A DNA stretch of 64,000 nt from contig NZ_JBHLJR010000001.1 in NCBI RefSeq assembly GCF_043677095.1, positions 838,918-902,917 of the forward strand, written 5' to 3'. The translations under genes were made by a program, and so were the position numbers. The notes under the pieces are model-generated. The model saw nothing but the letters and a program-made list of their open reading frames with translations. It searched no databases and was not told the DNA's origin. Positions 9,353 through 18,433 of this stretch are shown piece after piece. This DNA comes from Natronococcus roseus. Lineage in GTDB: Archaea; Halobacteriota; Halobacteria; Halobacteriales; Natrialbaceae. How positions within the stretch are numbered: position 1 is the stretch's first letter; every line of letters starts with the position of its first letter.

Positions 9353-9967
9353 CTACTCGAACCCGCCTCGGTGGGTGATCTCCTCGAGCCGTTTGCGACC
9401 GCTCGGCTCCTCGCGCTCCCGGAGCTTCTCGGGCAGCGTCTCGGGCGACGCGCGCTCGCCGATCGCACACATCGCCTCGACCTCGTACTCCTCGGGGACG
9501 TCGAGTTCCTCGGCCGCGCGCTCGTAGTCGAAGCCCGCCAGCCCGTGGACGGCCAGCCCGCGGCGAGCGCCCTCGAGCGCGAGGTTCTGCCAGGCGGCGC
9601 CGGTGTCGAAGGAGTGGACGGGCGCGGGCTCGCCGTTGTGGTCGAAGGTGGTCTTCGAGACGATCACGACGAGGACGGCCGCGTCGGTCGCCCACTCTTC
9701 GTTGCCGCCCAGCAGCAGGTCGGCGAAGGTGTCCCACTCCTCGTCCTCGCGGCTCGCGTAGCAAAAGCGCCAGTGCTGGTTGTTGTATGCCGAGGGCGCC
9801 CACCGGGCGGCCTCGAACAGCGGCAGGTACTCCGCTTCCTCGAGCGGTTCGCCGGTCATCGCGCGCGGCGACCAGCGGTTGACGAACAGCGGGTCGATCT
9901 CGTGGTCGGGCTCGCGGTGGTCGGCGACCTCGTCTCGGATCTCGCGTTTCTCGACGAACTCCTGCAT
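9353..9967 (-). CDS. Nitroreductase-family FMN oxidoreductase
   Basis: Flavin-dependent NAD(P)H oxidoreductase, about 204 residues from the ATG at MQEFVEKRE. The nitroreductase fold is recognisable from FVNRWSPRAMTGEPL (FMN phosphate-binding Arg region), ARWAPSAYNNQHWRF and AAWQNLALEGARRGL. Such enzymes reduce nitro compounds or quinones, or serve flavin metabolism. A start nine codons upstream is possible but adds only MCRERLPSS. It stands alone between the transporter pair and the ZIP gene, and context gives no substrate. Confidence 0.85.
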   Translation of the reverse strand: MQEFVEKREIRDEVADHREPDHEIDPLFVNRWSPRAMTGEPLEEAEYLPLFEAARWAPSAYNNQHWRFCYASREDEEWDTFADLLLGGNEEWATDAAVLVVIVSKTTFDHNGEPAPVHSFDTGAAWQNLALEGARRGLAVHGLAGFDYERAAEELDVPEEYEVEAMCAIGERASPETLPEKLREREEPSGRKRLEEITHRGGFE

Positions 9968-10089
9968 ACTCGAGGGAAGACGCTCGCGACACATGACCGT
10001 TCCCGGACGCTCGAGTCACCCGGTGACGGTCACGTCGTCGGAACGCGTTCACGGTTGTCTCGCCACCTGTTACCGCTGGTCGAGCCGCC

Positions 10090-10917
10090 TCACCCCAGCG
10101 AGATATCGAGGTACAGCATCACGATCACGCCGAGGATCGTCCCGAAGGTCGCGACCCGTTCGTACCCCGTCGCGTGCGTCTCGGGGATGATCTCGTCGCT
10201 GATGACGAACAGCATCGCGCCCGCGGCAAACCCCATCGCGTAGGGGAGCAGGGCGCCGACCGAGTAGACCGCGTAGGCGCCGAGCACGGCCATCGGAATC
10301 TCGACGATGCCCGCCCGAATCCCGGCGAGGACGGCGTAGAACCGCCTGTCCAGCCCGGCGTTGACGGCCGCCAGCGACACCGCGAACCCTTCCGGGACGT
10401 TCTGGATCCCGATCGCGAGCATCAGCGGGATCGCCGTCTCGAGGTCGCCGCTGCCGAACCCGACGCCGACGGCCAGCCCCTCGGGCATGTTGTGCAGCGT
10501 GATCGCGAGGATGAACAGAACGACGGCCGCGAGTCGCTCGTCGTCGACCGGCAGGTCGGTCCCCGGATCGGCGGCGTCGCGTCGCCGTCGGCCGGTGAGC
10601 AGGAAGTGGGCGTGGGGGACGAGCAGATCCGACCGATCCAGAAACAGCGCCCCGAGTGCGACGCCGACGAGGACGGGAATCGGGTTTCCGTCCGAGTAAG
10701 TCTCGATACCGGGGATAATGAGGCTCGTGAAGCTCGCGGCGAGCATAATCCCCGCGGCGAAGCCGAGCGCGGCGTTCATCGCCCGCTGCGAGGGGTTTCG
10801 CCAGATGAAGATCAGCGACGCGCCCAGCAGGTTGAGCGAGGCGATGACGAGGCCGCCGACGAGCCCGTGGACGATCGGGTCGGTGCCGAACAGCCCCGTG
10901 AACGAGTCGACGACCAC
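10090..10917 (-). CDS. ZIP-family divalent metal transporter
   Basis: Membrane transporter of 275 residues with eight predicted spans. The two metal-site helices are clear: HNMPEGLAVG in span 4 and the related QNVPEGFAVS and EIIPETH further on. A charged cytoplasmic loop (RRRRDAADPGTD) separates the N-terminal three spans from the rest, as in ZIP proteins of the GufA/ZupT branch. Likely substrates are zinc, iron or manganese. It forms its own transcription unit, ending about 120 bases before the nitroreductase gene. Confidence 0.88.
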   Translation of the reverse strand: MVVDSFTGLFGTDPIVHGLVGGLVIASLNLLGASLIFIWRNPSQRAMNAALGFAAGIMLAASFTSLIIPGIETYSDGNPIPVLVGVALGALFLDRSDLLVPHAHFLLTGRRRRDAADPGTDLPVDDERLAAVVLFILAITLHNMPEGLAVGVGFGSGDLETAIPLMLAIGIQNVPEGFAVSLAAVNAGLDRRFYAVLAGIRAGIVEIPMAVLGAYAVYSVGALLPYAMGFAAGAMLFVISDEIIPETHATGYERVATFGTILGVIVMLYLDISLG

Positions 10918-11080
10918 GCGCTACCGCCCTCGTTTCGTGTCCTCGTCGACGGATCGGCGACAGCGAGCGCCCGATCCCCATCGTTGCTTTCGGCGAGCCA
11001 TGGCGAACACGCTACACCCTCGAGCGGAAAGAAACCATAGGCACGTCGCACCACACGCGAACGGCGTGCCGCGCGGCGCG

Positions 11081-12109
11081 CTACTTCTCCCAGTCGATCG
11101 CGTCCGTTCGTTCCGCCTGTCGGAGGATGAACGGCCCGAGCGAACCGGTTCGCTTCGAGATGGTCGCGATTCGCAGCACGTAGGCCGCGAGGAGGAAGAA
11201 AGGGACGAGCGTGATCGTCGTGCTGGCGCTGACGACCCACACCATGTTATCGACGCCGAGGAACGTCCCGGGGACGGAGTCCGGCTCGAGGTACAGCACC
11301 GTCGCCGTCGCGACGACGACGCCCGGCAGCCCGGCGTACAGTATCGAGCGCGTGAGGTGGACGAGCTCCCACTGGAAGTACAGCGACTTGAAGTGCTCGA
11401 GCGCCGGACCGAACAGCCGCAGCACGTCGATCAGCTCGTCGAAGGTCTCCAGTTCGTCGTCCGCGAGACTGCCCTCGTGCTCGTGTCGGAGCCGCCGCAC
11501 CGCGTAAATCTTCCAGGAGTAGTTGTAGTTCAGTCCCGACCGTAAGACACTGAACTCGCCGAACTCGGACGTCTCGAGCTGGGAGTCGATCTCCTCGGAG
11601 TTCCGGCAGACGTTCTCGACGAGCCGATCGGTTCGGTTGCGAAGCGTCTCGTCGGCGTTGTCGGCGACGGCCTCTTGAAGCGCCTCGGCCCGTTCGCTAC
11701 TCGTCTGGACGAGCGCCTGCAGGAACTGGGAGGGGTCGGGCGGACCGACCGTTCCGAACAGCTCCTCGACGCTACGCCGGTACTCCATCGCCTCGTTCAT
11801 CCACGCCTGCTGATCGCCCAGCCGGCCGAGCTCCTGAGAGAGCACCAGCTGATTGATCGAGACGACGAGCGTTACGCCGGTGAGGAGAGCGGCGATCAGC
11901 GCCTGAAACGCCGTATCTACCGGCGACCCGTTCGCCATCATCTCCCGAAGCGGCAGGGCGACTGCTCCGAGTCCAACGAGGGTTGCGAAGGTCGCGGCCG
12001 AGAGGAATCCCGCGAGCAGCCACCGGTTCGCGTCAAGCAGGATCCAGTGGGCGATCCGGCTCTCGCCGGTTCGTCCCCTGAGCGTGTCCGTCGACAGCGG
12101 ATTTTCCAT
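11081..12109 (-). CDS. Four-span membrane protein, function unknown
   Basis: A 342-residue protein of a type common in haloarchaea but without a known role. Two hydrophobic segments near residues 30-55 and 67-90 (ALIAALLTGVTLVVSI), a central soluble helical region of about 150 residues, and two further segments near 255-275 and 290-315 give an N-in four-span topology with a large cytoplasmic domain. No catalytic motif is visible. Acidity and codon use fit the neighbours. It reads toward the ZIP gene with about 160 bases between, which contain nothing I recognise. Confidence 0.7.
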   Translation of the reverse strand: MENPLSTDTLRGRTGESRIAHWILLDANRWLLAGFLSAATFATLVGLGAVALPLREMMANGSPVDTAFQALIAALLTGVTLVVSINQLVLSQELGRLGDQQAWMNEAMEYRRSVEELFGTVGPPDPSQFLQALVQTSSERAEALQEAVADNADETLRNRTDRLVENVCRNSEEIDSQLETSEFGEFSVLRSGLNYNYSWKIYAVRRLRHEHEGSLADDELETFDELIDVLRLFGPALEHFKSLYFQWELVHLTRSILYAGLPGVVVATATVLYLEPDSVPGTFLGVDNMVWVVSASTTITLVPFFLLAAYVLRIATISKRTGSLGPFILRQAERTDAIDWEK

Positions 12110-12222
12110 ATCGACCGTTCGCTCTCCGACGGAAAAGCGGTTGAGCTTGGAAGCGGAACCCGTCGGGTGTCGAAACGGTTCGATTCAGTCGACGAAAAGA
12201 CGGATTCGAACGGACCGCGTCG

Positions 12223-13296
12223 TCAGTCGTCGGCGGGCGCCGGCTCGCCGCGTTCGACGTCGATCTCGCCCGCGTCGAGGGCGGCCTCGACGTTGCGGGC
12301 GGCCTCGACCATGTTCGCCATCTTGCCGTAGGCGACCTCGCGCGGAAGGAGCTTCACGCCGCAGTCCGGCGAGACGACGAGCTGTTCGGGCGGGACGACC
12401 TCGAGTCCCTTCTTGATGTTCTCCTCGATCTGCTCGACGGACTCGACCTCGCCGACGTGGACGTCGGTGACGCCGAGCGCGAGATCCGCGGTGAACTCGG
12501 GGTCTTTGAACACGTCGAGCTGGTCGTAGTCGCCGTTGGCGAGCTCGAGGTCGAACTCGTCGACGGGGAACTCCAGAATTTCGGGGTAGATGCGGGAGTA
12601 GTCGCCGTAACAGACGTGCAGTCCGATGCGGACCTCATCGGGGACGTCGGCGACGATGTGCTCGAGGGCCTCGCCCACGATCGCGTGGTCGTCCGGCGTC
12701 GTCGCCAGCGCGGGCTCGTCGATCTGGATGTAGCGGGCGCCGGCGTCGACGAGCTTTTCGATCTCCTCGTTGACGAGGTCGGCGAGCGCCAGCGTGAGCT
12801 CGTCGTCGTCGTCGTAGGCCTCGTTAAAGGACCAGTTCGCCAGCGTGTAGGGGCCCGTGATCGGGACCTTGACTGGACGGTCGCTCGCCTCGGCGACGAA
12901 CTTGTACTCGTCGACGAGCCAGCTCTCCGTGTACTCGACCTCGCTCACGACGGAGGGTTTGTCGAAGTAGTTGTGCCCCCACACCTTGACGGGACCGTTG
13001 AATTCGTAGCCCTCGATGCGGTGGGCGAAGAACTCGACCATCTCGTTGCGGCGCATCTCGCCGTCGACGACGACGTCGAGGCCCGCGCGCTCGTGTTCGT
13101 TCGTGATGAGCCGCGAGGCGTCGTCGAGCGCCTCCTGGTAGTCGTCGTCGTCGAAGCTGTGATCGGGGTCCTGGTAGAGCTCCTTCGCGCGGTTGAGCCA
13201 CTTGGGCTTCGGGTAGGAGCCGACGACGGTCGACAGTAGGAAGTGGTCGTTTTCGTGATTCTCCGGTCGGAACTGGTCCTTGTTCTCGTTGCTCAT
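12223..13296 (-). CDS. metE: MetE-like methionine synthase catalytic domain
   Basis: Cobalamin-independent methionine synthase type protein, 357 residues, equivalent to the C-terminal barrel of bacterial MetE, which transfers a methyl group to homocysteine. The zinc ligands are all present: HVC at His227/Cys229, Glu251 in ELANGD, and Cys312 in SPDCG. The opening LSTVVGSYPKP is typical of the family. The N-terminal folate-binding half of MetE is absent as part of this chain. The gene overlaps the upstream MetE-like gene by four bases, so the two proteins are probably made together and may interact. The methyl donor (methyl-folate, methylcobalamin or other) cannot be read from the sequence. Confidence 0.85.
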   Translation of the reverse strand: MSNENKDQFRPENHENDHFLLSTVVGSYPKPKWLNRAKELYQDPDHSFDDDDYQEALDDASRLITNEHERAGLDVVVDGEMRRNEMVEFFAHRIEGYEFNGPVKVWGHNYFDKPSVVSEVEYTESWLVDEYKFVAEASDRPVKVPITGPYTLANWSFNEAYDDDDELTLALADLVNEEIEKLVDAGARYIQIDEPALATTPDDHAIVGEALEHIVADVPDEVRIGLHVCYGDYSRIYPEILEFPVDEFDLELANGDYDQLDVFKDPEFTADLALGVTDVHVGEVESVEQIEENIKKGLEVVPPEQLVVSPDCGVKLLPREVAYGKMANMVEAARNVEAALDAGEIDVERGEPAPADD

Positions 13297-14297
13297 GCTG
13301 CTTTCACCTCCGCGAGGTCCGCGGCTTCGGCGAGGACGGCGAGTTTCTCCTCGAACTTGGCGTAGGGGAGGTAGAACGTTTCCGTGTTCGTCGTCAGGTA
13401 CACCGTCTCGAACTCCGAGACGGGAACCTGGTCGTACACCCAGTCGACGCGGTCACGGATCGCCTCCGCGTCCTCGACGAGCGTGTTCTGGCCGTCGGCC
13501 AGCCCGAGCGAGAGCTGGTCGGTCGCGCCGTACTCCTGGAGGTTGTAGACGTTGTCGTCCTGGTTCGCGACGAAGTCGAAGCCGACCGCGTCGATGTCGG
13601 CGTCGAGCAGGTGAGCGTATACCTTCTCCTCGAGCGCCCCCCAGTAGGGCTGGACGACGACGTCGGCGTCGGTCGCGCTCGCGACCCGATCGATCGCCTC
13701 GCTGGCGCGCTCGTCGACGCCGTCCTCGGGGGCGTTCTCGACGAGCGACGGCTCGAGCAGGAACAGCGTCTCGTGGTCGGGGAAGGCGTCGACCTCGCCG
13801 GCGAGGAACTCGCCGACCGCGGCGAGGAAGTCGGCGTCGTCGCCGTAGTGCTCGTCCGTCGCGAGGTCAGCCAGGGAGTAGGGGCCCGGCAGGACGGCCT
13901 GCAGGTCGTCGTCGCCCGCAAGCTCCGCGGTGGCCTCGAGTTCCTGGGCGACGTCACCCGAGAAGTCGAGGTCGCCCTGTACGACGGGGTCGCGGTAGAA
14001 GTTGTTGTTGTCGTAGTAGCGGACGATTCCCTGGGTGTCGACGGCGTCGTGGACGGCCAGCGGGTGAGCGAGCATGTCGTCCCAGCGAAGCTGGCCCTCG
14101 CTGACTCGGTCGAGGCCGGCCTCCTGCTGTACCTCGATCACTTCCTCGCGCCCCTCGTCGTAGGCCGCGGTGATCTCCTCGCCCTCGTCGCCGCTGACGA
14201 GGTCGCCCTTCTGGTGACCCTTCAGGTCCGAAAGGTCGTCTTTCGCCCAGTCCGGGAGCGGGAAGAGCCCCGGTGTGGTCGAGACGTATTCGGTCAT
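13293..14297 (-). CDS. MetE-like protein lacking zinc ligands
   Basis: A 334-residue relative of MetE, encoded directly upstream of the catalytic MetE domain and overlapping it by four bases (ATGA). The barrel pattern of the family is visible (LPGPYSLADLAT, FLLEPSLVEN). The HxC pair is missing, however: the corresponding strand reads VVQPYWG. The final Cys is also absent (LTTNTETFYLP). It therefore should not bind zinc or activate homocysteine. It may act like the N-terminal half of bacterial MetE, presenting the methyl donor (inference). The ATG at MTEYVSTTPG fits a TATA box about 30 bases before it. Confidence 0.82.
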   Translation of the reverse strand: MTEYVSTTPGLFPLPDWAKDDLSDLKGHQKGDLVSGDEGEEITAAYDEGREEVIEVQQEAGLDRVSEGQLRWDDMLAHPLAVHDAVDTQGIVRYYDNNNFYRDPVVQGDLDFSGDVAQELEATAELAGDDDLQAVLPGPYSLADLATDEHYGDDADFLAAVGEFLAGEVDAFPDHETLFLLEPSLVENAPEDGVDERASEAIDRVASATDADVVVQPYWGALEEKVYAHLLDADIDAVGFDFVANQDDNVYNLQEYGATDQLSLGLADGQNTLVEDAEAIRDRVDWVYDQVPVSEFETVYLTTNTETFYLPYAKFEEKLAVLAEAADLAEVKAA

Positions 14298-14324
14298 CGT
14301 GGACGCGGCTAGGCTATGCCGGGG

Positions 14325-14336
14325 CTTAATATTTTC
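14325..14336 (-). promoter_or_regulatory. TATA box of the MetE-like gene pair
   Basis: On the minus strand the segment contains AAAATATTAAG, about 28-38 bases before the ATG of the first MetE-like gene. This placement supports that start and predicts a very short leader or none. No SAM riboswitch-like structure fits into so short a leader. Confidence 0.65.
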
Positions 14337-14452
14337 CATCCGACCTAATACGCCAGAGTAATTTCACACGTTCTCGGGAATGACTGCATTCCCACTGCGG
14401 AACTCTCGAGGCCCGAACGAGGAACTATACTCCCGGCTTGCGGACAGTCAGT

Positions 14453-15280
14453 ATGGCTCTCACCGTCGATCACGTCCCCTTCGCGTTCGCGGACCTCGAG
14501 GCGATCACCGCGGAGTTCGAGCGACTCGGCCTCGCGCCCGACTACGGCGGCGCCCACGACAACGGCGTCACCCACATGTCCTTCCTCGGCTTCGACGACC
14601 GCTCGTACGTCGAACTCATCGCCGAGCGCGACGAGGGCGACCACGACTTCTGGCCCGAGCATATCCGCGCCGACGCGGGGCCCGCGGCGTGGTGTGTTCG
14701 GGTTCCCGACGTCACCGAGGAGTGCAAGCGACTGCTCGAGCGCGGCGTCCCGGTTCGCGGCCCCCTGCCTGGCGCTCGCGAGCGCGAGGACGGCACCCTC
14801 GTCGAGTGGGACCGCGCGGAGTTCGGCCGACCCGATCGACGGCTCCTGTTCCCGTTCGCCATCGCGGATCGAACGCCCCTCTCGTACCGAGTCGAGCCCT
14901 CGCCGAGCGTTGCCGACGGGCCGCTCTCGGGGATCGGTCAGGTCGTCCTCGCCGTCTCGGACCTCGAGGACGCGATCAAGATGTTCGAGGCCGCCTACCG
15001 GTTCCCGACGCCCGTTCGCGACACGGTTCCGGGACTGGGGACCGTCGCCTCCGTCCCCAGCCAGCCGGTCGCGTTCGTCGCAGGTGCAGAGGACTGGCTC
15101 GCCGAGCGACTCGAGCGCTTTCCCGACGGCCCCTGTAGCTGTCTCCTCGCGACGGACGACATCGCGGCCGCACGCGAGACGTATCCGCTGGGCGACCCCC
15201 TCGAGTGGCCCGACGGTCGCGTCGCCTTCTTCGACTCCGAGCTACTGGGCCGACGGCTGGGGGTCGTCGAACGGGTCTGA
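14453..15280 (+). CDS. Glyoxalase-like VOC-fold protein
   Basis: A 275-residue protein with two vicinal-oxygen-chelate type modules. The first begins at residue 3 (LTVDHVPFAFADLE) and carries the metal-type His and Glu pattern (DHV, then YVELIAE). The second begins near residue 160 (GIGQVVLAVSDLEDAIKMFE). It resembles the glyoxalase-like domain family seen in bacteria and haloarchaea, whose members are mostly uncharacterised dioxygenases or lyases. The start is the ATG at MALTVDH; upstream in-frame codons lack conservation, and a weak TATA-like ACTATACT lies about 27 bases before it. Substrate unknown. Confidence 0.8.
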   Translation: MALTVDHVPFAFADLEAITAEFERLGLAPDYGGAHDNGVTHMSFLGFDDRSYVELIAERDEGDHDFWPEHIRADAGPAAWCVRVPDVTEECKRLLERGVPVRGPLPGAREREDGTLVEWDRAEFGRPDRRLLFPFAIADRTPLSYRVEPSPSVADGPLSGIGQVVLAVSDLEDAIKMFEAAYRFPTPVRDTVPGLGTVASVPSQPVAFVAGAEDWLAERLERFPDGPCSCLLATDDIAAARETYPLGDPLEWPDGRVAFFDSELLGRRLGVVERV

Positions 15281-15307
15281 GAACGCCGAGCCGCACTCGA
15301 GTCGGCG

Positions 15308-16531
15308 CTACTCGAGCGCCAGCAACGCGACCTCGCCGTCGACGTCCGCAACGACGTAGAGCACGCCGTCGTCGAGTACCGGTCCGCGACCGACGGCGCC
15401 CTCGAACTCGCGTTCGAACCGAACCGCAGGGCCGTCGCTCGGATCTCCGGTCGGCGCGGGGTCGAGCGCCCAGAGGCGGTCGCCGCCGACGAACACCGTC
15501 TCGCGGCCGACAGCCGGCGCCGTCCGGCTCGAGTCGCCGATCCCGAACTCCCAGCGCTGCTGCCCGGAGTCCGCATCGATCGCGCGCAGCGTGCGTCCGG
15601 CGACGGCGAGGACGAGGTCGTCCGCGACCGCGAGTCCCGTCGAGACCTGTCCCGTTTCTGCGGACCAGGCCGTCTCCGAGACGGTATCGCCGGCGTCGTC
15701 GACCGTCAGCGCGTACGTCTCGCCGTCGTGACACGGGACGTAGACGACGTCCTTGTCCGCCGTCGGCGGACCGCTCGGGCGGGCGGGCAGCTCCCACCGG
15801 GCGTACGCGACGCCGCGTTCGCCGATCGCGTCGACCTTCCCGGGCTCCGTCGCGACGGCAAAGCCGTGAACGCCGAGAGCGGCCGGGTGATCGAGGAGCT
15901 GCCCGAACACGTCGCGTCGCCAGCGTTCGGATCCGTCCTCGGGATCGAGCGCCAGAATCCGTTCACCGATCCCACAGAGCACCCGGTGACCGCTAATCGT
16001 CGCCGGCGCCGTCACGTTACCCGGCGCGTCCAGCTCTCGGCTCCAGATTTCGTCGCCGGTGTCGGCTTCGATGGCCGAGACGCCCTCGTACGTCGAGACG
16101 TAGGCGGTTCCCTCCAGAATCAGCGGCGGTTTCTCCACGTCCTCGAGCGTCCACAGCTCGGTTCCGTCGTCGGCGTCGAAGACGCGCAGTCCCCGGTTTC
16201 CGACGAAGTAGACGCGCCCGTCGGCGACGATCGGTTCGGCGAAGCCGATCTCCGGGACGTCGACGCGCCAGCGCTCCGAAACGCCGTCGACCGGCGCCTC
16301 GCCGTCCCCGACGGCTCGCGTGTTGGCTGCGTTACAACCGAAACTCGACCACGAGCCGTCAGCTCCGTGGACGTGGCTGGTCGGGTCGGGGAGTCCGTCG
16401 ACGCCCGACTCGGGCGGCTCTCGTGGCTCGGGCGATTCGCCAGTCTCGTCGCTCGCAAACTGCGAACAGCCGGCAAAGAGCGCACTGCCGGAGCCGGCAG
16501 TCACGAGAAACGCGCGTCGCGAGGGAGTCAT
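15308..16531 (-). CDS. PQQ-like beta-propeller Tat lipoprotein
   Basis: Exported lipoprotein of 407 residues. The N-terminus has a twin-arginine signal (PSRRAFLV) and a lipobox ending FAGC at about residue 22. The mature protein is a chain of repeats of the pattern DADDGTELWTLE, DADSGQQRWEF and ALDPEDGSERWRR, the hallmark of PQQ-type or BamB-like eight-bladed propellers. Such proteins act in quinoprotein dehydrogenases or as outer-surface scaffolds, and the sequence alone does not choose between these. The ATG before TPSRRA was selected because longer versions would bury the signal peptide. It is convergent with the VOC gene. Confidence 0.85.
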   Translation of the reverse strand: MTPSRRAFLVTAGSGSALFAGCSQFASDETGESPEPREPPESGVDGLPDPTSHVHGADGSWSSFGCNAANTRAVGDGEAPVDGVSERWRVDVPEIGFAEPIVADGRVYFVGNRGLRVFDADDGTELWTLEDVEKPPLILEGTAYVSTYEGVSAIEADTGDEIWSRELDAPGNVTAPATISGHRVLCGIGERILALDPEDGSERWRRDVFGQLLDHPAALGVHGFAVATEPGKVDAIGERGVAYARWELPARPSGPPTADKDVVYVPCHDGETYALTVDDAGDTVSETAWSAETGQVSTGLAVADDLVLAVAGRTLRAIDADSGQQRWEFGIGDSSRTAPAVGRETVFVGGDRLWALDPAPTGDPSDGPAVRFEREFEGAVGRGPVLDDGVLYVVADVDGEVALLALE

Positions 16532-16584
16532 CGTGTCCCCCTGCTGACGTAGGGAGCAAGTGTCTTCTGCTCGCCCGAGAACTG

Positions 16585-17187
16585 TTACCGAAACAGCTCG
16601 AGCACCGTCAGCGTCTCGAAGGGAAAGGAGTGATCGGCGACGGCGGCGGCGCTGAACCCTTCCTGGCCCGCGCGCTCGACGACCGCGTCGACGTCGGTGA
16701 GGCTGCTGACGAGCAGGTAGACGGAGCCACCCGGAGCGAGCACGCGGGCGACGCTCGAGAGGAACGGGTCGATGATCGCCCGGCCGTCCTCGCCCCCCGA
16801 CAGCGCCCGTTCCATCCAGTCGTCCCACTCGGTGTCGGGCTCGGTCGGCAGGTACGGCGGGTTGAACGCGACGACGTCGAACGCGTCGTCGACGAACGGC
16901 GAGACCAGGTCGGCGCGAACCGCCTCGAGTCCCTTCTCTCGCTCTCGAGCCTGGCGAACCGCGTAGGGATTGAGGTCGGAGGCGATTACCCGCGCATCGG
17001 TCTCCTCGGCGATTCGGTCGGCGACGTAGCCCGAGCCCGTGCCGACCTCGAGGACGGTCCGTCCGCTTTCGTCGCCGCTGTACGAATCGCTCGAGAGCCG
17101 CTCGCAGACCGACTCGGCGAGCAACTCGGAGTCCTCCGCCGGTTGATACACGTCCGTCTCGAGTCCGCGTCGTTCTCCGAGCTCCAT
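16585..17187 (-). CDS. HemK2/PrmC-type class I methyltransferase
   Basis: SAM-dependent methyltransferase of 200 residues. Motif I is LEVGTGSGYVADRI (about residues 45-58) and the glutamine-recognising NPPY motif is present in AFNPPYLPTEP. Size and motifs match the archaeal/eukaryotic HemK2 (Mtq2) branch, which methylates the GGQ glutamine of release factor aRF1. The gene starts where the MscS gene stops, on the same strand. It lies just beyond KsgA in the archaeal L21e-Rpo4-DUF655-KsgA-HemK order, which supports a translation role. Confidence 0.87.
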   Translation of the reverse strand: MELGERRGLETDVYQPAEDSELLAESVCERLSSDSYSGDESGRTVLEVGTGSGYVADRIAEETDARVIASDLNPYAVRQAREREKGLEAVRADLVSPFVDDAFDVVAFNPPYLPTEPDTEWDDWMERALSGGEDGRAIIDPFLSSVARVLAPGGSVYLLVSSLTDVDAVVERAGQEGFSAAAVADHSFPFETLTVLELFR

Positions 17188-18354
17188 CTACTTGCCCTCC
17201 TGTGGTGAGGTCCGCTGTCGATCGTCGGTCGACTCCCGATCCGTCTGCGCCGCCGCCTCCGGGTCGTCCTCGTTGGCGACCCGGAAACCGCCGGTTTCGG
17301 CCCGTCCCGTGAGTTCGCGCTGCGGGTACGGGATCTTGATCCCCTCGCGCTCGAACGTCGCCTTGATCGCGTGAATCGCGGCCGTTCGGGCTTCGGCGTG
17401 GCGCCTCGCGCTCGGCTTGTCGATCCAGAAGCGGACGCCGAAGACTACCGACGAGTCGCCGAACGACTTCGTGACGACCTGTGGCGAGGGCGCATCGATC
17501 GACTTCTCGAGGTCGGCGACCGTCTCCACCGCGAGCTCGCTCGCGCGCTCGACGTCGGCCGCGTAGTCGACGCCGACGTCGATCTCGACCCTGAGTCGTC
17601 CCTGCTTCGAGCGGTTCGTGACGACCTCGCTCGCGATCACGTCGTTGGGGATCATGATGAACTCACCGTCGAACGACCGAATGTGGGTGTTGATGATCGA
17701 GATGTCGGTGACGATTCCCTGATCGCCCTCGACCTCGATCCAGTCGCCGATCTCGAACGGTCGGGCGAACATCAGGACGAACCCGGCGAGGATCGTCCCC
17801 AGCACCTGCTGGGCGGCCATCCCGATGATGATCCCGAGGAAGCCGGCACCGACGAGCAGCCCACCCAAATCGTCGATCCAGAGCGCGAGGATCACGATCA
17901 CCGACACGGAGAGGATGATCACCTGCGAGAGCCGGTGGGTGACCTCGCGCTGATGGTCCGTCACCGCCGACGCCGAACCGAGTACCTCGTCGATCAGGCG
18001 GTGGACGACCCGCGTGACGATCAGCGCGGAGACGGCGATGACGAACGTGACGACCGCGCGAGCGACGGCGTCGCCGCCGATATCGTACTCCGTGGCGATA
18101 AACCGGAGCTGGTCGGTCTGTCCCCAGACGCCGACGATCGTCGCGAGCGCGAGCAGGAAGGTCCCGACCAGCACCGCCGTCGAGACGATATCGCTGTACA
18201 GCGGTCGTATGCGCTCCTCGAGCCGTTCCTGAAGCCGCTGGAAGGAGAGCACGACGGCGACGAGCGCACCGATCGCTACGAGCGTCACCGCGATTCGGAG
18301 CGGCGTCGCCTGGAAGACGTCGGCCAGCCAGTCGAGTCCCGTCGTCTCGGTCAT
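17188..18354 (-). CDS. MscS-family mechanosensitive channel
   Basis: Small-conductance mechanosensitive channel, 388 residues. Four predicted spans precede the pore helix, which is rich in Gly and Ala (GAGFLGIIIGMAAQQVLG). The conserved beta domain follows (ARPFEIGDWIEVEGDQG, then IINTHIRSFDGEFIMIPND). An acidic C-terminal tail of about 45 residues extends beyond the alpha-beta domain. It releases solutes on hypo-osmotic shock, a relevant job in a halophile. It separates KsgA from HemK2 in an otherwise conserved gene order, so it is probably a lineage-specific insertion in the cluster. Confidence 0.9.
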   Translation of the reverse strand: MTETTGLDWLADVFQATPLRIAVTLVAIGALVAVVLSFQRLQERLEERIRPLYSDIVSTAVLVGTFLLALATIVGVWGQTDQLRFIATEYDIGGDAVARAVVTFVIAVSALIVTRVVHRLIDEVLGSASAVTDHQREVTHRLSQVIILSVSVIVILALWIDDLGGLLVGAGFLGIIIGMAAQQVLGTILAGFVLMFARPFEIGDWIEVEGDQGIVTDISIINTHIRSFDGEFIMIPNDVIASEVVTNRSKQGRLRVEIDVGVDYAADVERASELAVETVADLEKSIDAPSPQVVTKSFGDSSVVFGVRFWIDKPSARRHAEARTAAIHAIKATFEREGIKIPYPQRELTGRAETGGFRVANEDDPEAAAQTDRESTDDRQRTSPQEGK

Positions 18355-18433
18355 CGTTCCGTTCTCGAGCGAGTCGGCGATCCAGCTACCTGTATCCGTC
18401 GGTCAGTTCGTTGCGTGAGCCGTTCCGATTGGA

